A DNA stretch of 64,000 nt from Sclerurus mexicanus. Taxonomy: Eukaryota; Chordata; Aves; Passeriformes; Furnariidae. Numbering within the stretch: position 1 is the stretch's first letter; every line of letters starts with the position of its first letter. The notes beneath the pieces were generated by a model. The model saw only the letters and a list, made by a program, of their open reading frames with translations, ran no database searches and was not told where the DNA came from. Positions 1-11,800 of the stretch are shown in pieces. The stretch spans positions 372,001 to 436,000 of the forward strand of contig VWZF01007160.1 of the NCBI GenBank assembly GCA_013396755.1. The letters are read 5' to 3'. The position numbers were made by a program, and so were the translations under genes.

Positions 1-2956
1 AACACCCACTTTTCTCTGATATTTAAACTGTAAAAGGTAAAATAAAAATCTTTGGTGTCATAGAACACTGACTTGCTTGTAAAATAGTTCTATATACTGG
101 AGATGCTATTTAAAAATATTGTAGGAGTCTAGTAATACATTAGCATTTTATGCATTTCACTCTGAGCAGTCCCAAAGTATTTAAACTGTAGTGCACACAT
201 GCAGCCCTGCAGAGCTGTAGTGCTTGGGACAGAGGCTGTAAACCAGCCCTGCGTTTGTGGATCATGTGGGGAGTGATGGGTGCAAACAGCTTAGAGCAGG
301 CAGAATAAACTTCCTTCTGGAGGAAAATGTAGTGAAAACCACCAGCCTCTGTTGACAGCAGCCAGGAGTTCAGCTCAAGATGCTGTTAGATTTGCCCACC
401 CTGGGACCACAAAGCTGTGTGTGGACCTGCACCGGGATGACCTTAGTCTGAGCTACCTGGGCTTTGCTACAGCTGCAGATACAGCCCCCGGACCAGCACT
501 TGAGGCCAGGTATTTGGAGGGGCAACCACTCAACCATTGTCCACGTGGGCTCCGAGTTAAGAACTTGTTGCTCTTACTGATCTTCACTGTACTAAAATCA
601 AGTAACTGCTTTGTCAGCAGCTGCAAATGGAGTCATCATGCTAGCTGTAGGCTAGCGTGGGCTGAGTTGGTGGCTCTGCCCTGGGAACAGCATGCAGGTG
701 GGCAGCTTTGTCCTTTGGTGGATGGTGACTCCTTCCTTACGCGATGCCAAAGCGGTTGTGTCTCTGCACATGCAAAACGTGTTGCCTCTGCATTGTCCTA
801 GGTATTCTTCAGTCCATTTTATAATTGTGTCCCTGTGAAACTAACCTGTGAGTTGATCTCAGTTAAGCTATTCTGTATGTAGCTCAGCAGAGGGGAGATG
901 TAGTGCTTTAGTATGAGGACAAAAACACATTTTTAGATGATTTTGAGACAGCAATTATGTAATTCTGGGAAATTCAGCCTTGCAGAAGCTAATAAAAACT
1001 AAAATTCAAGTTTTTATAATGTTTAGCAGAACTAATACCACAGTGTATTTTCTGGTTATCATTTCAAAACCTCGGTGACATTTTCTCTGAATGTTCCCAT
1101 ACAGGCGCTGCTGTTCATGTGTGAGAATCTCAGGACCAGCCGGGGGGGAGAACAGCAACCTCAGTGGTGTATAAGTGATCTCCATCTTCCAAAAGGAATT
1201 ACAAATGTGGCCAGCTGTGATGTCATGATTCAGAGTTCAGTGAGTTGACAGCAGCCTCAGAGTCTGGTCTTTCTAGCCAGGCAGCACAGCAGCCTGTGCT
1301 TCTTCTTCATTCTTTTAAGAAAATAAAGAGATTAATTCTTTCAGTTTTAAAATGCATCATGTCTAAAAGAGAGAAAAGAAAAAAGGAAAAAAAAACCCAC
1401 TATTTTATTTTCATCTGACATGACTGTTAGGCAGAAAGAGCCTTCTGATACATTGATTTGGGAAGTAATTAGTCTTGGGAGTGTGAGATGGGTTATAATC
1501 TTAATGTCATTTTACCATTACTAAAATAGACTAATTTTGTCCTTTGCTAATCCATGTAAATCCCATTGATTTAACAGTGTTGTATGGATGAAAATAAGAA
1601 ATGCAGTGGCCTATATTTTGGGATCTCCTTGCCTAGTGTAAAGGCTTATAGAGCTCATTGTTTGATGAAGCAACCATCCCTCTCGTGTGCTAGGACACCG
1701 CTACCAAATGCTGGCACAAGCCAGAGCATCACATGCAGCTGTTGCTGTTTCAGACCTAGCAGGTGAAGCACAAACCCTGTCATTTTCCTAGATTCAGCAG
1801 AATATCTGTATGTGCGATTTGTCAGTATGTTTACAGCAAAAAGGCTAAGAGCAGAAAACATTTCTAGGGATGATGAAACCTGCTTTAAAAGAAATGGGAG
1901 GCTTTAAAAGCTTACACAAATCTTGAAAAGGGGCTGGACCAAACATTGCCATTTCAGTCAAGTTTAGAAACCTCCACCTACTTAAACGGGAGCACATTTA
2001 GGTCAGCGCTTTGTGCTTGGCAAAGTCATCTCCTTAATCTCCTTTGGAGCATTTCTGACTGTGATTTAGGTACAGAGGGGGAGGGAAGTGCTTCCAGGCT
2101 GAGACTTGTAGCTAAGAGTTAATCTGTTGATTACCACTGGTGTAGATAGGCGCTGAATTCTGAAACCTGCTGTATACTTGTGTGCAGTTATTCATTATTT
2201 GGAAGCATTCATCCAAGGTATCCAAAAATCTTCTGTTTTTTTTCAAGCTGTTTGCCTAAACCATGGCAGCAAATTCTAGTTGCCTGGGTTGATCTTGCTT
2301 TGTTTGTATGTTTCAGCAAGGTTCAGAGAGGTTGTGTCAGTTGATCTATATGCGGTTTCTTGCATTTGTCAAGTAAGTGGAGCAGAAATACGGTTTCCTC
2401 CTTTCTTCACCTCTTTTTTCATTTAATGAAATGGGAAATGTTGAAGCTACTGGAAACCTTGATGTGACATTTCTCAATGTAGTGATGCTGTCTCTTAGAT
2501 TTGGGTCCTGTAAGCAAGTTGCAAACATCAAAAGCTCCTGTATCGCTGGTCTTCTTTAGTGCTCTTGGTATATGAAGTTGATAAGGAGTAAGTGCTCAGG
2601 CTAATACATCAGACTAATACATATTTTAAAACACATGATGAAAAGTACTTTCTTGGCAGATGGTATTAGTAGTAAAGCTGTTGGTAAAGCTCTCCATTAC
2701 TATAAAGGATCCTGAGTTTGAGTCTGCTGACAGAGGTCTTGGTATAATGGGAGATAGCATTGGGATTTAGGATAACTTTAACCATCATCCTGAGAGCAGA
2801 GGCTCCAAGACAACTGTAGCTGGTGCAGTTGTGATTGCAGTGTGAGCGTGGGTGTCACGTAAGTGAGATGAGTCTCCTGGGAATGAACGTTGGCGCTCTG
2901 TCTCCCATGAAACCCGCATGTGCTCACCCACATTGATATGTATGGCTGTCGCTTAC
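1..2956. other. Non-coding stretch, no gene recognised
   Basis: No coding region can be supported here. The longest open frame (352-801, plus) begins at TTG and has no recognisable domain. A short A-rich tract lies at about 1370-1397. An acceptor-like site at about 1105 is followed by roughly 49 open codons but no good donor. Nothing else stands out; it resembles ordinary intronic or intergenic DNA. Confidence 0.6.
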
Positions 2957-3037
2957 CTGCTAATGAAGAACGAAACAAAAGCGTTCTGCAAGGAAGTCTT
3001 CCCCCAGGTGTTTTTTCTTCTGTCCGCTCAACAGGTG
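2957..3037 (-). other. Candidate 81-nt exon, product unknown
   Basis: Seen in sequence: on the minus strand a long pyrimidine-rich tract ending in TTTTAG precedes position 3037, and the segment ends at 2957 with CAG followed by GTAAGC, a strong donor. The 81 nt are a multiple of three. Only one frame is open, entered with two leftover bases; it reads PVERTEEKTPGG and continues to RSSLA. The other two frames contain stops. Three CpGs lie inside, which is dense for this AT-rich setting. No domain is recognised. The plus strand is also open here (2918-3175), so coding on either strand is unproven. It could be a chance pseudo-exon, and no neighbouring exon of the same gene is identified. Confidence 0.2.
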
Positions 3038-5905
3038 CTAAAATGGAAGGCAAGAGAGTTAGAGAAGTGCAGAAGTTTAACTAAGGAGGAGGTGGCCCTG
3101 CATGCTCTCTGGGCTTCCCATGTATCTCAAAGTTCTTGCTTTTGGGAACAGGGTTTGGGACTCTGTTTGAGCTGATGCTTCAGTTGGCATCCTGATGCCT
3201 CAGTCCTTGCCTTTCCATGTTTGTACTTGCTGCTTTTTAAAATCTGGATTTGAATAAGGGGATTCAAGTCTCTCCTTTTCAGAAACACAGGGCACTTTTT
3301 ATGCTCTTGGTACTTTTAAGAAAAAGCTTGTTTTGAGGGAGAAACGATGTACCAGGTAACTGTAAATGGCAAAATTACTTAACTTTTCTCAAAGTTATGC
3401 ACTAAGTGGTACTTTAAGCACCAAATTTTACTTAAACCTGTCTTACAGACACCCTTTGCAGTATACACAGCTTTTGCGTATGTATAAGCTGAGGCACAAA
3501 GTAGTTGCTCAGGGTTATACTAGAAAGTTTTTAACACAGCCCTAGTCCCTTGTTTGCTTTAGTCTTTCTGTGGCTGTTTGTTTATTCCAGTGTGTTAACA
3601 TGAAGAGGTGAGATGGGAATGGTTTGTCTTTTTTAAAGCAAGCTATAAATGGCTTACACTTTCTCAGCCTGTATTTATACTACCTGAGAGCTTGTTATCT
3701 GGAGATATCATTAGGGCATCTGTTTTTATGTTCTTCTGACTGTAGCTTCTTTGTCTTCCCTGTCTTCTGTGCTGATTATCCCTCTGACATTCATTTCCAA
3801 ATATCTTGGATAATAGCTTTTTTTTTTTTTCCCTAATTTTTTAACCAGGAGTTTTAGCCCTGAACTGTGTTTTTTTTCTTCTTCTCTCTCTCTACCCCTG
3901 ATCCCATTCCATTCACTAACCTGGCTGGTGCCAAGGATGATATCTGCCCAGTGCAGATAGTACACTGACCTAATCTGTTCTGAAGATTTTCAGAGCAGCC
4001 TGTGACATCCTGACTTGGTCTAGATTTTTCATCTCCTGTTTTGTTGTTAGTTACCCCCTACTATTTTACTCTGGAAAAAAGTTAGCAAGTCCCAGGTACT
4101 GGTTCTCTGGGTTAAATTTCTTTCCCCTCTGTGAAGCTTGTTTCCCTGAAAGACTGGCCTTTTGTAATGATAAGCAACTGTTCTTTTCAACACTGCTGGC
4201 CCATTTTGGCTCTCCCTTGAATCTGACTTTTGAATGTTAATATTTCAGGTCTGTGGCTTGGCCATCCAAGTGCCAAGTCTGCTCTTCCCTTATAGTTTAC
4301 CCACCGTCGGGTCCAAAATTACTTTCTCACATGGGCCCCAAGTGTAGATAACATCTCTCATGTGAGGTAGTATAAATTGTTGGCAAAAGAGACCTTCCTT
4401 TTCATTCTCCATCTGCTGAACCAAATAGCACTGTAAGTATAGAAAAATATGAGCTAGTTCAGTAGCCAAAAAAAAATTTTTCTGAATTTTTTTTCTCCCA
4501 GCTCTAGTAAGTGTTAAGTTTCTGTAGTTCACTGTATTTAGGGAGTCCTAAAGTGAACCTGCATAAAATTTGGGTGGTGATAATTACTAATGTATTAGTG
4601 TACTGGGGATGAAGGAGGGAGGCAATGCAAAATGTCATGCAGAAGAAGAATGAACAATTTACAGCAACTCTGGAGACAGAACACAGCTGTTTCTGAGATG
4701 TAAGATGTGGTTTGTTTTTTAAGCCAGGTATTGAAATGGCTGCTGTTACTGTAAAATGTGAGTAGTCTGCAATCTTTTCATCTTGCAGCATCCTTATCAA
4801 GTAGAATGCAGGTGATAGGAAAACTGCTGCTATCCTTTAGCAGCTGGTGGTGCGTGGGTATCACCCAAACCCAGCGACCAAAAGAAGGCTCCAACTGACC
4901 TCACTGAGGGTGAGGTTGTAGAGTCTCACGATCCAAACCAAACTGGTCAAAAGTCATGGTTGTGATGAAAGACAGTAATACAGCACTCTGTTGTTTGGGA
5001 TTCAGCTGAAGGGGCAAAATCCTGTCCTTGGAAAAGAGGCAAATCAGAGGAAGATGGCAAGGTAGGTAGCTGTTCCAGCAAAGTACTTGCCAGTTAAGAA
5101 GCAGATTCTGTCTTGGGTGAAATAATATGACTTGCTTTGGTGAAAACTGTGAGCCAGGCAAGCCTCTGAGGTGTTCTTCAGGGAAAGGTTTGGAAAAAAA
5201 ACACAGCCACAGAAAGTAGGTTTCTGGAACACTTGAAGAAAGGCTGCAACAACAAAAGAGGCACAGGTGAAAGAGATGGAGGAATACAGTAAGTAAAATC
5301 CTTTGAGGAAGAAAAGTGTCTGTGACCAGAAATTGATGAAGAGCAATCTTAAGAATGAAAACAAAGCCCTAATATATTCATGAAGCAAGATGATGATAAC
5401 TCAGAGGGAGTAGCATTAATTATGACTTCCAAGGCAGAAAAATAGCTTGTAGACTGGGAACCAATTAGTGGTCGATTGCTCTGAACTAGATTTCAAACAC
5501 AGTACATGAAATGACAATTACACAGTATTACCAACAGACAACTACTTTGATTAGATAAGAGCTGTCAGCAGATTTAGACAAAATTCCTCAGCCTGACATC
5601 TGCTTACTAACAGGGAGTCTTCTTTCTCAGGGTTAGGGGTGGTTTCAGAATAGAGGAATAAATGGCCAAATGTCTTCCTCGATCTCCAAAGCAATAACGT
5701 GGTGCCTAGCAGATCTCTGCCTGTTCTCTAGTCCCTTGGTGACGCATGGGCATAGTGCAAAGATGTCCCCAGAGCAGCTGGTGGAATTGTTGTGGTCTGA
5801 GTGTATTGGAGTCAAACACAGTGCTTATCTTCGGAAGATCTTAGCGTGCAATAGAAGTGATTGTTATTTTTTTTTGTGACAATACAAGAAAGAAAAAATA
5901 TGCAG

Positions 5906-5930
5906 GAGAATTAGTAACGAGAATTAGTAA
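5906..5930. repeat. 13-bp tandem duplication
   Basis: The unit GAGAATTAGTAAC occurs at 5906-5918 and is repeated, lacking its last base, at 5919-5930. It is a small direct duplication in AT-rich DNA with no visible function. Confidence 0.6.
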
Positions 5931-6530
5931 ATTGGTTTTGCTAGCAAGTAAACTGTCATATGTTGCTACAAATGTAGCTGGTTTTCAGTTGAGTAATCCC
6001 AAATAGTGGGCTTTCCAAGGATGGGAATATCAAAGCCAACACTGGACATTTGAATGCATCCAGTAAAAGCAGCAGGAAAGTCGGTTTCAGAAAAAGAGTA
6101 GAACACCCCAAGATTTTAAAAAAAAAAAATAACCTTGCCCAAGAATCTGATCTAGTTCCTGAAAAAGCTATCCCTTTTGCTCAAAAGGCAAGGTGCCACC
6201 ACCCAGTAGGCCTGTCTGAGGTTAGTAAATGAAAGCTCTTTAGTGACAGGAGAAGAACGATGATGGGAGGAGCACTATGACTTTGCCAAAGGAACTGAAA
6301 ATGCTAATGTAGAGATGCTGTCTCACTGCACAAAGGCAGATGTGAAAAACTCATTAAAAATTTGGAGCAGCTGCAGGTAGAGACTGTTGCTTCAAGAAAT
6401 ACAGGAATATGAAAAAGTTAATAACCTGACTGATAGAGAAGTTGCATTCCAGTTAAAGTATTTTAGAAAGGTGATGCAAGCAACTGCAAAAGTTGAAGAG
6501 AAGTTCTGTTCCTTTCAGTGGTACAGTCAT

Positions 6531-6590
6531 CAAAAATGGAAAAAACAAAACAAAACGGAAAAACCCCCAAACCCATAAACCAACAAAAAG
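6531..6590 (+). repeat. A/C-rich low-complexity tract
   Basis: About 60 bp of almost pure A and C on the plus strand, including AAAAACAAAACAAAAC and a C-run. It may be a degenerate simple repeat or an old tail of a retroposed copy. No flanking target-site duplication was identified. Confidence 0.5.
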
Positions 6591-7134
6591 AGATTCTAAT
6601 TTTTTTCTCTTACAGCTTCAGCTCAGACATTTCAAATCCAGAGATAAAGGAATGGTCAGATTTTTGGATTGTCTCTCTGCTCCCTGGCTTGAGTCAGATT
6701 ACCTGCCCGTTTGATACGGTTATTTGTTTGAAGTTCTTGAAGAAGATATTTTTATTAACTTTTTCAGTAGATTAATCTGCTCTTTTCAAGTGTGTATTTA
6801 TAATGACTGTGAAGTCTTGACAAGCTTGAGCCACTGAACTAAGTAGAGAGCTAAGTGAACAGTTCATTGTGGATAACGCTGGTGAAAAACCAACCTGCAT
6901 TCTGTCACTCCTCTAAGGTTGCTGTTGAGAGGATGGTGACATGACCAAGTCACCATAAGAAAAAGTACAGCTAGGTACAATATAGTGAAGTGTTACATCA
7001 GTTAGATCCAGCATCCCGAGCACAGGGTGCTTAAGTGACAATTCAGAAAACTTGTAAGTAAAGACTGTTTGGCATTGCAGGGCTAGTAATTATTTAAGGA
7101 AACAAATCTCAAGAGACCTTTAGCAAAACCCAAC

Positions 7135-7480
7135 TGAAGCATTGTATAAAAAGGCAAAGGAATACAAGGAATGATTCAATTTACATGTCTTGGCAGAGAT
7201 ACACCAACCAGGGGGGAAGTCCAAAAGGAAATGTCACCAACTGGCAAGGCAACAGCTGCGTTTACCAACTTAAACAAAATTAGTCATTGAAAATACAAAT
7301 GTAAAGACCAAACTAGGAGTCTTTACTCAGATGTTATTTCCATTTTAACATGTGGATGTGAGTATTGGAAACTCACCAGAGGCACAGATGCCTCATGCCT
7401 CCAGAGGTAAATACCTGGGGAAAATACTAGGTAACAGACGGAGTGAATTTGTCACAAATGCAAAGATCTGTCACTTTGTC
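7135..7480 (+). mobile_element. Decayed non-LTR retrotransposon (RTE-like reverse transcriptase C-terminal part)
   Basis: Conceptual translation of the plus strand shows the region that follows the palm domain in RTE-like and related LINE reverse transcriptases. A 'QFTCLGRDTP' block at about 7172-7201 corresponds to the usual 'F-T-Y-L-G' motif. It is followed by a 'KATAAFTNLNKI' block at about 7246-7281. Next come 'SILTCGCEYWKLT' at about 7339-7377, corresponding to the 'LLYGCETW' signature, and, in another frame, 'KYLGKILGN...FVTNAKI' at about 7407-7466, corresponding to 'CLRRILGI...VTNEE'. An in-frame stop near 7285 and a frameshift after about 7380 show it is dead. CR1 elements carry a different motif here ('HLEYCVQFW'), so this is not CR1. 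Element boundaries and exact clade are unknown. Confidence 0.6.
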
Positions 7481-8764
7481 ACTAGTGTGTCCCCCAAGTT
7501 CTTCAGGGTAAGTGATGGAAACATTGGGTCGTGTGTTGAGAGTGAAGCCAGCAAGCCTGTCTGAGCAGATGGGCTCTCGAGCAGCTGGAGGAACATGCAA
7601 ATGGTCAGACCAGATATTACTTGGAGTGTGAACACTTACTGGCACTCAATGATACAGAAAAACTGCAGAGAGCGGCTAAAGCCTGGCACAGACATTGGAG
7701 CCGCATTGGCTCCCAGAGCAACATTTGCAGGTGCAAGAAGGCTTTGGGGGAAAAAGTTACTCTTGGTACACTTGGGGGAGTGGGTGTGTGCTTACATGGG
7801 GTTTTCTCCTTTAAATAGCTAGACTATTTAAAGTAGGGTTACTGAGAGGAGCCAGAGCTTCGCAGTGACGGCATTTCTGGCCCAGGCTGCAGAGGGCTGC
7901 GTTGCATGGGCAAGCCAAGAAATCTGTCATCTCTGGTCTAGTGTGCTTTTTCTGTCTGACCTCAAGGAAATCACGCGACCTCACCAGCTCTCCAGAGCTG
8001 CCTGACCACAAGACCAAGCTTTTAATTAGGAGCAGTGGACAGTACGCTACTTTTTCTGGTTTCACAAGCTGTCCTCAGGGGCTAGTAGGTGAAGCAAGTT
8101 GCTGTGGAAATTGAAAAGAAAAGCACGTGTTTCACACACTTCACTGGGAGTAAAGACATTGCTCGTAGCTTTATTTTTAGAAGTGGCCCAAGATGGTGTA
8201 AGTGTAGCTACAGATTGTCTTCAGAGGTGAAGAGTAGCCCTTACCTTTTTGCTTTACATGTGCTTGCATGCCAGACTTAATACAGTTTTGTGGATTTTTT
8301 TTCAATTGGTGTGTTTGATGATGGCACTTACTACAGTAAAAAAATGTTTAGGTACCTAAAAAAGATGTTTAGACCAGCTTGTAGAACATGGTGACAAAAA
8401 TAACATCCTGTGCTGGTTTTTAATCCTTCCTTCATTAGTACAAATAGAACTTCAGTTGTTTGTTCTTTTTAACTCTGGTTCCTGTAGGCAAATGCTGCTT
8501 TCATAGAAAATTTACCCTATTTGTTCTCCCTGCTTTTATCACTGCAGGTTGGTACCTTGTGCATCGACTTGAAGTAGTTTTCACCCCTCTTACTAGGCCA
8601 GTGTTACCTCAGCTCTGCTGCTTCTCTTTTGACACCTACACTGGGATGCAAACAGCCATTAAATGATTATTCCTAGTGGCAGTGTCACCTGCCTGTTGGA
8701 TGAGAAACTGATTTTTCAGAAAGTTAAAAATTTAAGACAGAAAAGACTGATTTGATCATCAGCT
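7481..8764. other. Non-coding stretch, possible LINE 3' remainder
   Basis: No gene is recognised. The first few hundred bases, with overlapping open frames at 7595-7822, may be the unrecognisable 3' remainder of the LINE just upstream. A mildly CpG-containing patch lies at about 7860-8000. The rest is unremarkable. Confidence 0.4.
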
Positions 8765-8875
8765 CACACTTCCCAGCCAAACTCTTATTGTTATTTCTCA
8801 TCCAGCCTGACTTTAAAACGTTGAGGCAAGAGGATCCCAATCCCAGGCCTGGGGAGACTGTCTATCTAAAATGAT
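8765..8875 (-). mobile_element. Possible old CR1 fragment
   Basis: The plus strand reads CATCCAGCCTGACTTTAAAA, resembling the 'catccagcctgacctt' phrase of CR1 tails read in reverse, followed by poorly matching sequence. Divergence is high and the ends are arbitrary. It could also be an ancient L3/CR1-like copy or coincidence. Confidence 0.3.
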
Positions 8876-11800
8876 TCTACACCCTTTTGAAAACAGTCTA
8901 AGTGGGGCTGCAGTCAGCAAGGGCAGCCACGACGTGTGCTATCCGTGCCAAGGATCTCATCTGGACTGCATTTAAGAGGGAGTTTCAGTTGAAAAGAACC
9001 TAAATGAGCACAGGACCTGCTGTATTTTAAATTTTGACACCAGCAGACATCAGAATACAGACTGGCAGCAAACTCTGTAGGTAGGTTGGGATGCAGCAGA
9101 GGCCAGTTGTGAGCACTTCCCTTTGCTCATGACCCAGTGTGGACGTGCACAGCACTGCCTGCTTACCTGGGCTGGATCAAGGCATTTGGGCCCCTCACAG
9201 ATGCATCCCCTGGGACAAAGTCGTAATACAAATTGATCGTGGCAACAGGGATGGAGTTCAGCAGGAATTGGCCTTTGGGGTGTTTTATCAAATTTTTGAA
9301 GCATGAATTGTTGGTAAACCAGAGCTAGCATTCATAATCTGCAGCAAGAAGCAATATAAAGCAGCTGCAGCCCTGCCGCTGGTGCCTGGCATTGTATTTT
9401 TTCTGCCCTTTCTCTGCAGGCTGGCTGTTTCTGTTGCCATCCTTCCCAGGGGCATGGGACACACTGAGGACCCCAGTCCAGCTGGAGATGGCAAAGCTGC
9501 TAAAATGCTCCTGTGAGTGACCTTGAGCCAGGAGACCAGACCCAGCTCTCATGCTGCTAGGCCCCTCAGAGCAGGAGTTTGTCCACATGCTGGTGGCTAA
9601 AGTGAAGCTCTTAGTCCCTTCCCTAAGCAGCAAAGGGGTTCATTCACTGCCACGAAGATGGGTACCTGTGGTGGTCTGACATGTGCCCTGGAAGGGACTG
9701 TCACTTTGCATCAACAGGAAAGGAAACCTGCAGAGATGACTGTCACAGCTGCAAGTTTCTACCTTGTGTCTGATTCAGAAGAGATTAATCCTGTTGTAAA
9801 CTGCTGGAATGATAGGGCCATAGAAATAGCTAGATAATAAGTACTAGACAGATAATTAGACAATATTTTACTTTGTAAGGTGCATTCCATATGTGAGTGC
9901 AGTGATTAGCAGAAGTAGAGAGGTGGGTGTGAAATGCATGGTGAAACTAAGATTCTTGTATCTTTAAGATGTGGTGCTTGATAATATAATTTATTAACAG
10001 TCAGCAGCTTAAACTTCTATGGTAGTCTTGCACATTTTAACAGAGAAAAGTGTTTTATAAAATTGATGGGGATGTTCTCTAAAATATATTAATTTTTGCA
10101 GGCACATCATAGGTAACCTTCTGTTTGCACCTACCCATTTCAGGATTGTATCAGGAATAACTGGATCCTCAGTCTAGAGTTCTAATTTGAAGCAAGTTTT
10201 TATAAGCCTCAAGCCACAGGTTTTATCTTCTTCTGCAAAATCCTATGAAAGTGTTGTAAACAAAAATAACACATGTAGCTCTTCAGAGCACCGGCTTGAT
10301 TTTCATACATTGGTGTACTTATTTCTTATATTCCTCTTGATGAAGACAGTAGAAAGAACTTTAAAGATATTTCTATTTGTATGAAACAATATCTCTGCTG
10401 TGGCTAAGACCATAAGGACCTCTTGCTCTCAGCTGGCTTCCGTGTCCTTTAATCTCTCACAGCTCCACATGTCTTTGTGTCTTTGTGCATCATCTCAAAT
10501 TGATTAGATAAAAAATTAAAAGTTTAGCTGGAAGTTACAAGAAATACTGAAAAGTGTCATACTCTTTGACTGCCTTGCTTCCAGGAGGCAGTGGGTGGGA
10601 AGGAACAAAAGCATACCTTAATTATACAGACTCTCTGTTTATTTTCACAGCTGTAGCTTTGCTGAAATGTGCAGCAGACATTCTAATTCCACCAACTGGG
10701 GTCCCTGGATGTTGCACCTGCCAGGTCCCGCAATCTTGGAACCAGTTGGGGATGTGTGTATGGCTGAACAATGCAGCAAGACTACAAGAGGTTTATCCTA
10801 TTAGAAATAAATTACAGTGTAGTGTAGCATGAAAATGATGTGTCAGTGAATACAGAACACAGGATTACCTTCTGTCTCTTCCCTTTATCATAGATAACAG
10901 CAGCAGTATGGGAAGGAGATTTATATTGCGCTTATTTGAAGCTGACCAAGCAATTTAGATGAGATGAAATAGGGATTTTATTTCTGGAGAGAAGAATGCG
11001 TTCTTGCTAAAATGCCATTAATTGCTTTATTATTTAAGGCACAAATTATATCCAGGAATTTGTATGTCTCCTCTTTTTTTCCAGTGAAAATAATTCACCA
11101 TGGAAAGATTATTCTGTCAAAAAATGATGAACCTACTAACAAATTAAGTTGAAAGAAGCTGAACTTTCAATTCAGCTTCCATTTCCTCCCCCCCCACTCT
11201 CTCTAAGCACTGTGTGCATGTGTGAATTTCAATAAAAAACAATGTGGCTTTGCTAAAAATGAAAACCTTAACAAAAATTACTAGAATTACAGGCATCCCC
11301 TTACATATTAGGAAGCTGCTGTCATGCTGTGGTAGTAGTAGCTCAGCACCCCTGTTGCAAGCAGAGCCTTATGCTGGTCACACAGAGAAGTCAGGAGCTT
11401 AGGAAAGCTCCCAGGCTCTCCTGGAGACAGAGGCTCTCGCCAGGGTGGATCAGTCCCTTCCAGGTCCAGTGCTGAACTCTGCTTCTGCTTCCCTGCCCTT
11501 GTTTTAAAAATGCCGTGTAGGACTTCTTCCTCAAGCACTGTCCCTCTTTGCCAAGCTTCCCTGCTTGGTGTCTTGGGTTTTTTTAATCAGTCTCTTTTTC
11601 TCTCTCTTTTTTCTCCTTTTTGTGTCGTTTTATCAGGTTCCCCCATGACCCTGCCACCAGCAAGCTGGTGGCCTGTCTCCATAACCCAAAGCTATGCTTT
11701 TTCTCCCCGGGCTTTATGTCTGGAGTTTGTCCTGACAATATTAACCCAACGCTTGCCTATGGCTAATTTATTTACCATAAATCCAAATTAAGTTGAGCCC

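Larger units (their letters stand above)
3038..7134. other. Non-coding stretch with simple tracts
   Basis: No gene is recognised. The stretch holds a T13 run at 3818-3830 followed by a CT-rich tract to about 3897, a 13-bp tandem duplication at 5906-5930, and an A/C-rich simple tract at 6531-6590. Short frames near 6387-6775 are open but unrecognised. They could belong to a decayed upstream part of the LINE at 7.1-7.6 kb, but nothing diagnostic of a reverse transcriptase is visible there. Confidence 0.5.

Noticed and set aside
352..801. 149-codon plus-strand open frame
   Set aside because: TTG start and no domain; composition resembles the flanking non-coding DNA.
4363..4380. let-7-like word TGAGGTAGTATAAATTGT
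   Set aside because: Only the first ten bases match let-7 and no complementary arm is present downstream, so no hairpin precursor can form.
7595..7602. ATGCAAAT octamer (also near 47544 and 62652, and reversed near 34174 and 52963)
   Set aside because: An 8-mer is expected to occur by chance several times in 64 kb, and no clustering or context supports function.
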